A stretch of 64,000 nt of DNA from Maritimibacter sp. (GCA_011389895.1 JAABTN010000001.1:1-64000); one strand, 5' to 3'. Positions 1-9,177 are shown, counted from the first letter of the stretch. Notes: a model not told the origin generated them from the sequence alone. Numbers and translations: made by a program.

Positions 1-938
1 CCCGCGCCGCCGCCATTGGTCATGATCGACAGCCGGTTACCAGCGGTTCGCTTGCTCGACGACAGGATCTCGGCGGCAGCAAACAATTGGCCAAAGGTCA
101 TGGCCCGCACCGCGCCCGCGCGCTCCAACACCGCGTCGAACACGTCATCCGACCCGATCAGCGCGCCGGTGTGCGTATGGGCGGCCAGCGATGACCCCGC
201 GTGACGGCCCGATTTCAAAACGATCACCGGTTTCAGCCGGGCGGCATAGCGCAGCATCGAAATGAATTCCGGCGCATGACGAACCCCTTCGACATACAAG
301 AGGATCGCGTCGGTTCTCGGGTCCGAGGCGAGGTAGTGAAGCATGTCGCCAAAGTCGATGTCGGTCGAATTGCCAAGGCTCACCAAGGCGGAGAAGCCAA
401 GGTGATGGGGCCCGGCCCAATCGGAAATCGCCGAGCACAGCGCCCCGGATTGCGAGATCAGCGCGAGCCGCCCCCGGGGCGTGCCGCCGCGCAGGAAGGT
501 TGCGTTCATCTTTGCCCATGGCCGCACCAGCCCGACGCAATTCGGCCCCATGAAGCGCACGCCGGCGCGCTTTGCGGCGGCGACCATGTCGGCCTCGTGG
601 GCGCGCCCCTCGTCCCCGCCTTGGCCGAACCCGTTCGAGAGCACGATGGCGTTGTGAATGCCCGCCTCGCCGCAGTCGCGCAGGATACCGGGCACGCGGG
701 CCGGCGGCGTGCAGATCACGGCAAGGTCAATGTCCTTGCCGGTCGCGGTCGCAGAGCGGTGGCTGGTCATGCCCCGAACACTCTTGTGCTTGGGGTTGAT
801 CGGGTAGAGCGCGCCTTCGAACCCGTCCGAGATAAGGTTGTCGAAGACCTGCGTGCCGACCGCGCCTTTGCGTTCTGACGCGCCGAAAACGGCGATCGAG
901 GCGGGGTCCATCATCCCCTTGAGGGGGTTGTCGTCCAT
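1..938 (-). CDS. Acyl-CoA synthetase (NDP-forming) family protein, N-terminal part, cut by window edge
   Basis: The frame stays open from an ATG at 938 to base 1, giving about 312 residues without a stop, so the C-terminus lies left of the window. The N-terminus begins MDDNPLKGMMDPASIAVFGA, the usual opening of a CoA-binding Rossmann domain, followed by GFEGALYPINPKH. The next domain has GPNCVGL and LISQSGAL, as in the succinyl-CoA ligase-like part of ADP-forming acetyl-CoA synthetases, and the visible end has MTNGGGAG. A good AAGGAG site lies 6-7 nt before the ATG. In full, the protein would make acyl-CoA with NDP formation, or be a Pat-type fusion with a GNAT lysine acetyltransferase domain; the missing end would decide. 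Confidence 0.8.
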   Translation of the reverse strand, partial: MDDNPLKGMMDPASIAVFGASERKGAVGTQVFDNLISDGFEGALYPINPKHKSVRGMTSHRSATATGKDIDLAVICTPPARVPGILRDCGEAGIHNAIVLSNGFGQGGDEGRAHEADMVAAAKRAGVRFMGPNCVGLVRPWAKMNATFLRGGTPRGRLALISQSGALCSAISDWAGPHHLGFSALVSLGNSTDIDFGDMLHYLASDPRTDAILLYVEGVRHAPEFISMLRYAARLKPVIVLKSGRHAGSSLAAHTHTGALIGSDDVFDAVLERAGAVRAMTFGQLFAAAEILSSSKRTAGNRLSIMTNGGGA

Positions 939-1133
939 GTTGCGCTCCTTTGATCGACCCAGGGCCATGATGGGCGATGCGGGGCCGGATCAGGCCAGTT
1001 CAGTCCTCCCTCGTCTCGCAGTTTGCCTTGAATACGACCGCCTGCCTTGACGCCGGTCAACATGACGTTGGGTCAGCGCAGGTTTTTTGCAAGGGGCTTT
1101 CGGGCCCCGCTCGGGCCCCCTATTGTGGCGGGA

Positions 1134-1727
1134 ATGACGTCACCTGTGAAACGATATCTCGCCGCACTCCTGATTGCGCTCCTTGGCTTCGGGCTGGCCC
1201 CCGACAGGCTGCGGGCCGCAAACGCGTCTGATAGTGCGTCAGAGGCAGTGCGCGTGATCGGGTCGGAACTGGCGGCGGCGGCCGAGACCGGGCAGCAGGA
1301 CAGCGCGGCGGGGCGCGCGGCGATGGCGGCGGTGCTTGACCAATGGTTTTCGGTCAGAAGCATGGCCTTGGCTGCGCTGCCCGATCCGTATCGCGATGCG
1401 GCGGATGCGGCCTATGTCGCGGCCTACCAGCGCCACCTCACGCGGGCGTTTGTCACACGATCGCTGTCTGCCGGGACCGGGCGGCTTGAGCCGATCGGGG
1501 AGCGCGCGCTTGAGCGTGTCACCATCGTCGGGGCCAATGTGATCGAGGACGGGCGCATTGTCCGGCTCGTCGAATTTCTCATGACACGCACCGACACCGG
1601 GTTTCGCGTGGTCAATGTCACCGTCGAAGGCCTTCTTGTCACCGCGCAGCAGCAAAATGATTTCCGACCTCACCTCGACGCCGGTGGCCTTCCCGCGCTG
1701 ATCGCCCATCTGGAAGGTGACACATGA
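1134..1727 (+). CDS. MlaC/Ttg2D-family periplasmic lipid-binding protein
   Basis: 197 aa counted from the ATG at 1134; an upstream in-frame ATG at 1047 would add 29 residues that do not look like a signal peptide. Residues about 6-28 are a hydrophobic export signal ending near LRAANA. The rest follows MlaC: a helical domain with short motifs around YVAAYQRHL, a beta region (VIEDGRIVRLVEFLM, FRVVNVTVEGL), and the C-terminal pattern QNDFRPHLDAGGLPALIAHL, which matches the MlaC 'veG...eF...i...Gi..Li..L' ending. MlaC proteins carry phospholipids across the periplasm. The stop overlaps the ATG of the ABC ATPase by 4 nt (ATGA), so it is cotranslated with a MacB-like transporter rather than with MlaFEDB, which is unusual. 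Confidence 0.75.
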   Translation: MTSPVKRYLAALLIALLGFGLAPDRLRAANASDSASEAVRVIGSELAAAAETGQQDSAAGRAAMAAVLDQWFSVRSMALAALPDPYRDAADAAYVAAYQRHLTRAFVTRSLSAGTGRLEPIGERALERVTIVGANVIEDGRIVRLVEFLMTRTDTGFRVVNVTVEGLLVTAQQQNDFRPHLDAGGLPALIAHLEGDT

Positions 1728-2389
1728 GCTTTGCGGTCCGGGCAGTGGGCCTTGTGAAACGCTTTCCCGGGCTGGAACACCCGGCGCTCGATCACCTGTC
1801 GCTCGATGTTCGGGTGGGCGAGATGCTGGCGATCACCGGCCCGTCCGGTTCGGGCAAATCGACCGCGCTTTACGCCATGGCGGGCCTGATATCGTTGGAC
1901 GGTGGCACGGTCGCGGTGTTGGGCGACACGCCGCGCGGGCGCGCCGGATGGGCCGCGTTGCGCGCGGCCCGCATCGGGCTGGTGTTCCAGGAAGACTGGC
2001 TTTTGCCGACCCTGACCGCGCGCCAGAATGTCGAGATGCCGATGATCGGGGTCGAACCTTCGGGTCCGCGCCGCGACGCCCGCGCGCACGCGGCGCTGGA
2101 AGAGGTCGGGATGGGGGCGATGGGCGACCGGATGCCCGCTGGGCTCTCGGGTGGCGAGCGGCAGCGCGTCGCCATCGCGCGGGCGTTGGCCAACCACCCC
2201 GCCCTCATCCTCGCCGATGAGCCGACCGGCGAGCTTGACACCGGCAACTCGAACAAGGTGATGGCCTTGCTCACCGCGTTGAACCGGCAGGGCACCACGG
2301 TGGTGATCGTAACCCATGACCCGCAAGTGGCCGGGGCCTGTGGCCGCACGGTGCGGGTCGTCGACGGCAAGCTGGAGGAGGGGCCATGA
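1724..2389 (+). CDS. ABC transporter ATP-binding protein, MacB/LolD type
   Basis: 221 aa cytoplasmic ATPase. Walker A is GPSGSGKST (about residues 39-47), the Q-loop is LVFQEDWLLPTLTA, the signature is LSGGERQRVAIARAL, Walker B is LILADEPTGELD, and the H-loop is VIVTHD. The Q-loop and 'EPTGELD' are typical of the LolD/MacB/FtsE branch, whose partners are FtsX-type permeases. The start overlaps the MlaC-like gene by 4 nt and the stop overlaps the permease start by 4 nt. It should energise export or extraction of a lipid, lipoprotein or hydrophobic compound at the inner membrane; the substrate is not visible. Confidence 0.92.
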   Translation: MSFAVRAVGLVKRFPGLEHPALDHLSLDVRVGEMLAITGPSGSGKSTALYAMAGLISLDGGTVAVLGDTPRGRAGWAALRAARIGLVFQEDWLLPTLTARQNVEMPMIGVEPSGPRRDARAHAALEEVGMGAMGDRMPAGLSGGERQRVAIARALANHPALILADEPTGELDTGNSNKVMALLTALNRQGTTVVIVTHDPQVAGACGRTVRVVDGKLEEGP

Positions 2390-3525
2390 CGCTCACCGGG
2401 ATCGCCGCGCGAAACCTTGTGCACCGTCCATGGCGCTCTGGCCTGACGCTAATGGGTGTCGTTCTTGCCATCGCCGCCTATGTCGCGCTCGTCGGGCTTG
2501 TGCGGGGGATCGAAACCACGCTTTTGGAGAATTTCTCGTCGCGCAACGCGGATGTGATCCTGACCGAGGCGGGGGCGGCGGATATCCTGTCTTCCGTGGT
2601 GCCGGTCGAGGTCGCGCGCGAGGTCGCGGCGGTTGAGGGCGTGGCAATGGCGGACCCCGAGCTGGGCCGCATGACCACGATCGGGGAGGGCACCACGAGC
2701 TTCGTCAACGGCTGGGCCATCGACGCCTACGGGTGGGAAGCGCTGACCCTGACCGAAGGGCGCTTTCCCGTGCCAGACGACGGGGCGGAGCAGGCTGCGG
2801 TCGGGGGTGTCGCGCTGGGGCATCGCCTTGCCGAACGGATCGCGGTCGCGCCGGGGGATGTCATCACCATTTTCTCTGCACCCTTCATCGTGACCGGGCT
2901 TTATACCACCGACAGCGTTCTGACACGCAATGGCGCGGTGATGCTGCTGGGCGATATGCAGGCGCAGACCTACCGCGACGGGCAGGCGACCTCGATCGTG
3001 GCGCGGCTTGACGACGGGCTCGACAGCGCCGCGCGCGACCGCGTGATCGACAGGCTTGGGACCACTTTCCCCAATCTCACCGTCGATGCGACCGAAGAGA
3101 TGGTTGCGCAATACGTCAACGTACGGATCGCGCGCATCCTCTCTTGGGTGGTCTCGACCGTGGCGATCCTGTCGGCGGCGTTGGCCGTGCTCAACACCAT
3201 GGCAATGGCGGTGAACGAACGGCGCGGCGAAATTGCGATCATGGGCGCGGTTGGCTGGCCGCGCGGGCGGATCATTCGCTGCCTGATGCTGGAGGGTGCA
3301 TGGTTGACCGGTGCGGGATCGGCGCTGGGGATTGTTGCCGGGGTCGCGGTCGCATGGGGCGTCGCGCGCGCGCCCACGGTCGAAGGGTTCGTGGAACCGG
3401 TGATTGGTCCGTCGCTGATCGCGGGCGGCGTGGCGCTTGGGCTGGGCATTGGGTTGATCGGGGCGTTTGTCCCGGCGGCGCGGGCGGCGACACAGGATCC
3501 TGCGGCGATCTTGCGGGGCAAGTGA
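2386..3525 (+). CDS. FtsX/MacB-type ABC transporter permease
   Basis: 379 aa. One transmembrane helix lies near residues 18-38 (after NLVHRPWRSGLTLMGV). A periplasmic domain of about 210 residues follows, then three C-terminal helices near 250-272, 303-327 and 345-367. This is the four-helix layout of LolC/E, MacB and DevC permeases. The cytoplasmic motif NERRGEIAIMGAVGWPRG is the FtsX-family coupling helix region ('R..Ei.i..alG.....i'). Last gene of a three-gene operon; it converges on dtd with 3 nt between stops. The associated MlaC-like protein suggests a lipid substrate, but this is inference. Confidence 0.88.
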   Translation: MTLTGIAARNLVHRPWRSGLTLMGVVLAIAAYVALVGLVRGIETTLLENFSSRNADVILTEAGAADILSSVVPVEVAREVAAVEGVAMADPELGRMTTIGEGTTSFVNGWAIDAYGWEALTLTEGRFPVPDDGAEQAAVGGVALGHRLAERIAVAPGDVITIFSAPFIVTGLYTTDSVLTRNGAVMLLGDMQAQTYRDGQATSIVARLDDGLDSAARDRVIDRLGTTFPNLTVDATEEMVAQYVNVRIARILSWVVSTVAILSAALAVLNTMAMAVNERRGEIAIMGAVGWPRGRIIRCLMLEGAWLTGAGSALGIVAGVAVAWGVARAPTVEGFVEPVIGPSLIAGGVALGLGIGLIGAFVPAARAATQDPAAILRGK

Positions 3526-3528
3526 CCG

Positions 3529-3966
3529 TTACACGTCCATCAAGATCGTGACCGGCCCGTCGTTCACAAGTGACACCTTCATCTCCGCCCCGAAGCGGCC
3601 CTGCGCGGTGCCCAGCCCCTGTGCGCGCATCTGATCAGCGAAATACTCGTAAAGCCGTTCCGCGTCGGCGGCGGGGGCCGAGGCGGAAAAGCCCGGGCGA
3701 TTGCCGCTTGTCGTGTCGGCGGCCAGTGTGAATTGGCTTACCACCAGAACCGCGCCGCCCGTGTCCAAGACGGAACGGTTCATCTTGCCCGCCTCGTCGC
3801 GAAATATCCGGCACTTGGCGATCTTGGAGGCAAGCTTGTCCGCTTGGGCCTCCGTGTCGCCCTGCATGGCGCACACGAGGATCAAAAGCCCGGGGCCGAT
3901 CTCGCCTACCACCGTGTCTTCGACCCGGACCGAGGCGTGAGAGACCCGTTGCAAAAGCGCCCTCAC
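3529..3966 (-). CDS. dtd: D-aminoacyl-tRNA deacylase
   Basis: 145 aa, the normal Dtd length. It hydrolyses D-amino acids mischarged on tRNA. Visible family motifs are [15 protein letters not shown] at the start, VSQFTLAAD around residue 78 (the SQFTL active-site strand) and [10 protein letters not shown] at the end (the NxGPVT cross-subunit motif). The start codon is GTG at 3966 and overlaps the stop of the upstream sugar kinase by 4 nt (GTGA), so translation is probably coupled. Confidence 0.95.
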   Translation of the reverse strand: MRALLQRVSHASVRVEDTVVGEIGPGLLILVCAMQGDTEAQADKLASKIAKCRIFRDEAGKMNRSVLDTGGAVLVVSQFTLAADTTSGNRPGFSASAPAADAERLYEYFADQMRAQGLGTAQGRFGAEMKVSLVNDGPVTILMDV

Positions 3967-4865
3967 AACTCATGCTCCCACGGCGGGTTCGCCCCGGCGC
4001 GCGACACGGTCACGGCGGCGGCGGCCACCCCGAGCTCAAGCGCCGGGCGCAGTTGATCCACGGTCAGCGCGGCGAGCGCATCCTTGGTCAGATGACCGTC
4101 GCGGGCAAGACCCGCGAGCAGGCCCGCGTTGAATGTGTCGCCCGCGCCCACCGTGTCTTCGACGATGACGCGCCGGGCCGGGACCGTGACCTTGTCGTCG
4201 GGCAAATACCCGGTGACGCCCCGCGCCCCTTCGGTCAGGCAGATAAGCTTCACCCCGAGCGCCATCATCCCCGCCACGCCAAGCCCCAGCCAATCCATGT
4301 CTTCGTCCGAGATTTTCACGATGTCCGCCGCGCCGATCATGCGCTCGATCCGCGCACGGTAGCGGTTTTCATCCTCGATGAACCCCGGGCGAATGTTGGG
4401 GTCGATCATGGTGACGCGCGCCGGGGCCTCGCGTAGCATGAGCGCCTCGTAGGCCGCGCCACAGGGCTCGACCGGCAGCGATATGCCGCCAAAGAACATT
4501 GCGCCGACCCTGTCCGGCACCGGCGGCATATCGGCTTCCGTCAGCATCCGGCCAGCGGTGTTTTCATCGACAAAGGCGTAATCCGCGTGCCCATCGGTAA
4601 GCTTGACGAAGGCGAGCGTCGTGGGCCGATCTGACCGGATCGCGAGGCTTGCATCGACATGGGCGGCCAGCAGCGCATCGTCCAGAATGGTGCCGAACAT
4701 GTCCGACGAGAGACCGGACAGAAACCCGGTCTCGGCCCCCAATCGCCCAAGCGCGATGGCGGTGTTGAACACCGCGCCGCCCGCGTGGGGCGCAAAGGCC
4801 GGTTCGCCCGCGGCGGTTTCGCGCGGAAGCATGTCGATCAGGGATTCGCCGCAGCACAGGATCAT
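3963..4865 (-). CDS. PfkB-family carbohydrate kinase (fructokinase-like)
   Basis: 300 aa from the ATG at 4865; nine more residues would come from an upstream ATG but do not fit the family. The N-terminus [14 protein letters not shown] and the [15 protein letters not shown] motif match the PfkB/ribokinase first signature. The second signature and catalytic Asp are in [19 protein letters not shown]. The protein should phosphorylate a sugar such as fructose with ATP in the cytoplasm. Specificity is uncertain, because 2-keto-3-deoxygluconate or nucleoside kinases share these motifs. Followed at a 4-nt overlap by dtd. Confidence 0.85.
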   Translation of the reverse strand: MILCCGESLIDMLPRETAAGEPAFAPHAGGAVFNTAIALGRLGAETGFLSGLSSDMFGTILDDALLAAHVDASLAIRSDRPTTLAFVKLTDGHADYAFVDENTAGRMLTEADMPPVPDRVGAMFFGGISLPVEPCGAAYEALMLREAPARVTMIDPNIRPGFIEDENRYRARIERMIGAADIVKISDEDMDWLGLGVAGMMALGVKLICLTEGARGVTGYLPDDKVTVPARRVIVEDTVGAGDTFNAGLLAGLARDGHLTKDALAALTVDQLRPALELGVAAAAVTVSRAGANPPWEHEL

Positions 4866-4922
4866 GGAAAGGCCTCGGGTGTTAGCGATCACATGACTAC
4901 CGGCGGCTTGCGCGCTTGTCCA

Positions 4923-5594
4923 TCACCCGCGCCAAGAAACCCAGTCTTCCAAAGGCGCACGTTCGGTGCGAAAGCCGTTGGCGGGATGGTCTGGGTCGCG
5001 GTAGCCAAAAGAGATCACGCAGAGCGCAAGGCGGTCGTCGCCAAGCCCGAACCAGTCGTGCAGGAAGGGCGCGAAGGCGGCGGGCGCGGCTTGGGCGATG
5101 GTGGCGATGCCGCGTGCCTGGGCGGCAAGGGTGAAGGCGGTGATGAACCCGCCGGTGTCGAGCGCGCCGTAAGCGCCCAGCTCGCGCCCCGAGGTGACCA
5201 TCGCCACATGAGGGGCGCCGAAGAACGTGTAGTTCTTCATCATCTCGCGCGCCGATCCGGCTCGGTCGCCTTTCTCAACCCCCATGGCGTCGTAAAGCTG
5301 CCAGCCACAGACGCGCCGCCGCTCCCGGTGTTCGCCGCTGTAACCTTCGGGAAACGGCAGGTCGGGGGCAGGTCGCCCGTGCGTCACCGCCTCCATCAAC
5401 CCGTCGCGCAGCGCATCGGTTTCAGCACCCGAGGTGATCGAAACCTGCCACGGCTGGGCATTGCACCAGCTTGGAACGCGCTGGGCTGCCCCCAACACGG
5501 CCTCGATGTCGGCGCGCGGCACCTGATCCGGCTTGAACCCCCGGCAGGAATGGCGGGCTTTGAGAATGGCGTGAAATATGTCGAAATCGCTCAT
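4923..5594 (-). CDS. Nitroreductase family protein
   Basis: 223 aa from the ATG at 5594, which has a GGGAGA site. The frame is open much further upstream, but that part is the shadow of the zinc-ribbon gene. It begins with ILKARHSCRGFKPDQVP, the R-S-x-R-x-F FMN-phosphate motif of nitroreductases, then VPSWCNAQPWQV and near the C-terminus LALCVISFGYRD. These are FMN-dependent NAD(P)H oxidoreductases acting on nitroaromatics, quinones or other acceptors. It lies 44 nt downstream of the stress-type cluster and may share its transcript. Confidence 0.88.
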   Translation of the reverse strand: MSDFDIFHAILKARHSCRGFKPDQVPRADIEAVLGAAQRVPSWCNAQPWQVSITSGAETDALRDGLMEAVTHGRPAPDLPFPEGYSGEHRERRRVCGWQLYDAMGVEKGDRAGSAREMMKNYTFFGAPHVAMVTSGRELGAYGALDTGGFITAFTLAAQARGIATIAQAAPAAFAPFLHDWFGLGDDRLALCVISFGYRDPDHPANGFRTERAPLEDWVSWRG

Positions 5595-5638
5595 GCGGTC
5601 TCCCGTCGCGCGTGGTGGGGCCCGGTCAGGGGCCGGCT

Positions 5639-6760
5639 CTATTGTGATTGGCTGACGATGAAGCCGATGCCTGCCGCGAGGATCAGGCCCAAAATGACCG
5701 CAATGGTGATCTTGATCCACGACCAGGGCCGCTCGCCCTGCACCTTGCCCGACCGACCGTTCACGACGAATCGGTATGTCTCGCCCCGATACTTGTAGGC
5801 GGCAAGCCAGACCGGCAACAGGATATGCTTGAACGTCACGTCGGCGACCGCGGTGTCCACGTTGTGCACGCGCTGACGATCCCCGCCGATGTCGAATTTC
5901 ACATCGCGCAAGATCACCTGATCCATGTGTCGCCGCGCCTCGGTATATCCATCGGGGAGCTCGACCGTGTAGCCTTCCGCCCGGAACCCGGCGAGGTATT
6001 CGGGCCGGTAGGGTTCGAGTGCTGCAAGATCCCATGGTGCGAGGTTGTCTGTGAAGCGTTTGGGAAGCGACCGGGACGCCAGCACCAGCACGTCGTCGAA
6101 GAACCGCGCGACCCGGCCCGATTTGGGGCGCCAGCGCACGCGCTGTTCGCGCACCTGCACCCGTTTTCCATCGCGCATCACCGTCTTGGTCACGTAGTAA
6201 ACCGTGCCGCGTTCGCCCCGGTAGCTTGATTTTGTGTCGGCGTCGAAGGTCCAGTAGGGGACGTAGATCCCCGACATCTTGCGCCCTTTGCGGGCGTATT
6301 TCTGCAACCCGTTGGGAGCGAACCAGAGCCGCCCCAGCCATGCGTTCATCGCGTCATGCGCGTCGCGTTCCTGCACCGCGAAGGGCAGCAGCCCCTTGGG
6401 CTTGATATGCCGGTGCGTGCCGGTGTCCGTCACCACGGGCGAGGCGCAAAAGGGGCATTCGGCGGCATGGGTGTCGGCGTCGAATTCCACCTGCGCGCCG
6501 CAGTTCGGGCAGGACAGGACGCGGGTTTCCTCGATCTCGGCATCGGGCAGTTGCGCGTCGAGTGCTGCGCGAAAATCGAGCTCGCGAATGGCCGTCACGG
6601 CTCCGCCATGCCCTTCGATGGTGACGACATGGCCGCAATGATCGCATTTCAAATCGCCCGCGACCGCGTCGAACCGAAGGTCGGCCCCGCATTGATCGCA
6701 GGGAAAGCGGTGTTCTTCTTCGGGGGCGGTCACGTCGAAGGGGTTGGCATCATCCTGCAT
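5639..6760 (-). CDS. Zinc-ribbon membrane protein (YdjG-like)
   Basis: 373 aa. Two zinc ribbons lie at the N-terminus: CDQCGADLRF...CDHCG (about residues 20-42) and CPNCGAQVEF...CPFCASP (about 84-107). A middle domain has GIYVPYWTFDADTKSSYRGERG and later LLPVWLAAYKYRGETYRFVVNG, the recurring 'P.W......Y' pattern of this family, often mis-annotated as primosomal helicase. One C-terminal transmembrane helix (about 350-369) ends the protein. From memory, Bacillus YdjG has the same layout and works with the SPFH protein YdjI; here an SPFH-GYF gene sits two genes upstream. Its start overlaps the NTF2-like gene by 11 nt. Confidence 0.82.
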   Translation of the reverse strand: MQDDANPFDVTAPEEEHRFPCDQCGADLRFDAVAGDLKCDHCGHVVTIEGHGGAVTAIRELDFRAALDAQLPDAEIEETRVLSCPNCGAQVEFDADTHAAECPFCASPVVTDTGTHRHIKPKGLLPFAVQERDAHDAMNAWLGRLWFAPNGLQKYARKGRKMSGIYVPYWTFDADTKSSYRGERGTVYYVTKTVMRDGKRVQVREQRVRWRPKSGRVARFFDDVLVLASRSLPKRFTDNLAPWDLAALEPYRPEYLAGFRAEGYTVELPDGYTEARRHMDQVILRDVKFDIGGDRQRVHNVDTAVADVTFKHILLPVWLAAYKYRGETYRFVVNGRSGKVQGERPWSWIKITIAVILGLILAAGIGFIVSQSQ

Positions 6761-7106
6761 GTTCGAAACTCACGAGTTGCGCGATCTGCTTTGCATTGGC
6801 GGTGGTGAACCGGATCACGTGACAGAACAACCGCGCCTCGCCGCCCCGCACCAGACGGCCAGAGACCGACCCCGCCTTGCCATGGGTCACCACCTGCTCG
6901 ACCTCGACCCGGTCGAGCCCGGTTTCCACGGCGGCCAAGATCTCGGCCCGCCCGGTCACCGCCCGGTCAGGGCGCTGCCATGTCGCGGCTTCGGCCAACA
7001 GATGCTTTGGCAACGCGCCGACACCCATCAGCGCCAAGGCGATCTCTTGTGCCATGGCGTCTTTCGGGCTGTCGGCGCCGTGGTTGGACGCAAAGACGCG
7101 GGTCAT
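6750..7106 (-). CDS. Small NTF2-like (SnoaL-type) protein, function unknown
   Basis: 118 aa. No catalytic motif is evident. The pattern TGRAEILAAVE, then VVTHGKAGSVSGRL and FCHVIRFTTANAKQIAQLVSFE resembles the alternating strands of NTF2-like cone-shaped domains that form dimers and bind small ligands. The ATG is 1 nt after the SPFH gene stop and the end overlaps the zinc-ribbon gene by 11 nt, so it is a fixed member of the cluster. The fold is my inference; the operon position is seen directly. Confidence 0.7.
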   Translation of the reverse strand: MTRVFASNHGADSPKDAMAQEIALALMGVGALPKHLLAEAATWQRPDRAVTGRAEILAAVETGLDRVEVEQVVTHGKAGSVSGRLVRGGEARLFCHVIRFTTANAKQIAQLVSFEHAG

Positions 7107-7107
7107 G

Positions 7108-8226
7108 TCATCCCGCAGGGGGCGGCGGCGGCATCACGGTGAAGAGGGTGGCAAGCTCGGTCACATCCTCGGCAGGCAGCCATCCGTCCTGACCCGCTGT
7201 CCACACGAGGGTTTCACGCGTCACATCACCAGATGCCGCCTTTTGCCCCATGGTGGCGCGGGAAAACGGCCCCATCGTCTCGCCGGCCTTCGCGATATGC
7301 CAGACCTTCTCGGTGGGCGGCGGTGGCGGCGGGGCGGCCACGGGGGCCTGTTGCGCGGTGGGGGCAGCGCCCCAAGGCCCGCTTTGCCCCCCCATGTTGC
7401 CGCCCATGGCCATGCCAAGCCCCATGCCCATGGCCGCGCCCATGCCTTCGGATGCGGCCCCGCCCTTGGACAACGCCTCGGCGGCGGACCATTTCATGTG
7501 TTCATCGAGATTTCCTGCAAGCCCGCGCGAGGTGCGCTTGTCCAGCGCCTCTTCCACGGCCGGGGGGAGCGAGATGTTCTCGATATAGAATTCCGGGATC
7601 GCCAGGCCGTAGTCGGCGATGATCTTCGAGATTTCCTTGGCCACCATCTGCCCGAGTTCCATCGTGTTGGCGGCCATGTCGAGCACCGGGATACCGGACC
7701 CGGCAATCACCCGCGAGAAGCTTTGCACGATGATGTTGCGGATCTGGAAGCTGACCTCGTCCATTGTGAACTCGCCGTCGGTGCCGACGATTTCGACCAG
7801 GAATTTCGACGGGTCGGACACCCGCACCGAATAGGTGCCGAAGGCCCGCAGGCGCACGGGGCCGAATTCGGGATCGCGGCACATGATCGGGTTCTTGGTG
7901 CCCCATTTGAGGTCGGTGAACCGCGTCGTGTTGATGTAGTAGATTTCCGATTTGAAGGGCGATTTGAACCCGTGATCCCAATGCTGGAGCGTGGTCAGGA
8001 TCGGCATGTTGTTGGTTTCCAACATGTAGAGCCCCGGTGTGAACACATCCGCCAGCTGGCCTTCGTGCACAAACACCGCCGCCTGACCTTCGCGCACGGT
8101 AAGCTTGGCACCGTATTTGATCTCATGCCCCTCGCGCTCAAACCGCCAGACCATGGTGTCACGGGTGTTGTCGGTCCAGTGGATGACGTCGATGAATTGG
8201 CCGGAAAGGAAATCGAGTATGCCCAT
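7108..8226 (-). CDS. SPFH (band 7) protein with C-terminal GYF_2 domain (YdjI-like)
   Basis: 372 aa. Residues about 30-240 form an SPFH/virion-core-like domain (LTVREGQAAVFVHEGQLADV, then YYINTTRFTDLKWGTKNPI, a hallmark of this subfamily, and VSFQIRNIIVQSF). A Met/Gly-rich linker (about 265-285) and a proline run (about 300-310) lead to a GYF_2 domain at about 312-362 (VWHIAKAGETMGPFSRATM, DGWLPAEDV). SPFH proteins build membrane scaffolds; GYF_2 domains are thought to bind proline-rich peptides, so self-binding is conceivable. It sits 9 nt after the DUF2927 gene. The Bacillus counterpart YdjI is linked to PspA-type membrane stress; no PspA gene is in this window. Confidence 0.88.
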   Translation of the reverse strand: MGILDFLSGQFIDVIHWTDNTRDTMVWRFEREGHEIKYGAKLTVREGQAAVFVHEGQLADVFTPGLYMLETNNMPILTTLQHWDHGFKSPFKSEIYYINTTRFTDLKWGTKNPIMCRDPEFGPVRLRAFGTYSVRVSDPSKFLVEIVGTDGEFTMDEVSFQIRNIIVQSFSRVIAGSGIPVLDMAANTMELGQMVAKEISKIIADYGLAIPEFYIENISLPPAVEEALDKRTSRGLAGNLDEHMKWSAAEALSKGGAASEGMGAAMGMGLGMAMGGNMGGQSGPWGAAPTAQQAPVAAPPPPPPTEKVWHIAKAGETMGPFSRATMGQKAASGDVTRETLVWTAGQDGWLPAEDVTELATLFTVMPPPPPAG

Positions 8227-8235
8227 TGTGGTCCC

Positions 8236-9177
8236 CTATGTTGAGCCGGCCAGAAGCTCGGCGGCAATCTTCTCCACGACCGGGCGTGCCTCGGCCTCGG
8301 ACATGCCGGGGCGCAGGCGACGGTCATAGAGTATTTTCAAAAGTATCTCGTCATGCGTGGTGAGAAAGCCGAATTCCTCGTCGTCGTTGAAGATCGAGGG
8401 GCGCGCGAGGGGGTAGTCGTTCGACAGCCCCATGCCCTGCGCGATCTCTTCGTGAAGGCAGGAGGCGCGCAGGAGATCGGGGTGTTCCGCCCGGATCACC
8501 GCGACGGCCTGATCATAAGTGCCATTTTGTTCCGGATCGGTGGCGAAGGCGAGGCAATAGGTCGATTGCGGCAGGTCGATCACGGTATCGAGCGCGACGC
8601 GCGAAATGTTCGGGATCAATTGCTTGAGCCGGGGGGCAAGCGCGCGGCGTTCGCCTTCGCTCACGACAAAGACGTGAAAATTGCCGTTTGCGCCGACCGA
8701 GACCGGGTGGCCGGAGACGCGCTCCAGCCGGTTGGCGAACTTGACCAGCTCGTTCCTGTCACGCGCGCTTTTCGCGGCCGAAAGCGATGGGCCGGTTTCC
8801 AACGTCAGGCGCACAGGTTTTTCCCAGCGGTGAAGCTGCGATGCCTTTTCGCGGGCCACCAATCGCCCACCCACCTCGGTATACTCTTCATAAAACGCGA
8901 TCCGCATGAAATTGCGCACCACGTCGCGTTGGGTAAAGGGCGCATCCGCCCCGCCACGATCGGTGCGCAAGAGCCCCTGCGCAACCAGACCGTTTTGCAG
9001 GCGGCTGTAATAGCTGACCAGCTCGGGCGACAGGCCCCCGGCCTCGGGAACAGCCATCGCTGCCGGGCGCTCTGCCGGGGCGGGGGCCGTTGAGACCGCC
9101 CCTGTGTTCGGCATGTCGCATCCGGCCAGCAGCGCGGCCATGGTCAAGCTCGCCAATCCCGCCTGCCAATGCCTCAC
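8236..9177 (-). CDS. DUF2927 lipoprotein, zincin-like
   Basis: 313 aa from a GTG at 9177 that overlaps the telA stop by 4 nt (GTGA). The start yields a clean lipoprotein signal, VRHWQAGLASLTMAALLAGC, with the lipobox LLAGC ending at about residue 20. The open frame extends upstream to 9546, but that part is the telA shadow. A DUF2927 domain occupies about 95-290, with RWEKPVRL and CLHEEIAQGMGLSND. The HEE...Q motif with a following glycine-leucine resembles a degenerate metallopeptidase helix (not canonical HExxH). It is probably anchored in the outer or inner membrane facing the periplasm. Proteolytic activity is not established. Confidence 0.8.
   Translation of the reverse strand: MRHWQAGLASLTMAALLAGCDMPNTGAVSTAPAPAERPAAMAVPEAGGLSPELVSYYSRLQNGLVAQGLLRTDRGGADAPFTQRDVVRNFMRIAFYEEYTEVGGRLVAREKASQLHRWEKPVRLTLETGPSLSAAKSARDRNELVKFANRLERVSGHPVSVGANGNFHVFVVSEGERRALAPRLKQLIPNISRVALDTVIDLPQSTYCLAFATDPEQNGTYDQAVAVIRAEHPDLLRASCLHEEIAQGMGLSNDYPLARPSIFNDDEEFGFLTTHDEILLKILYDRRLRPGMSEAEARPVVEKIAAELLAGST

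Noticed and set aside
5595-6341. Extension of the nitroreductase frame upstream of 5594
   Set aside because: That part is the shadow of the zinc-ribbon gene; the ATG at 5594 has a good ribosome-binding site and the family N-terminus.
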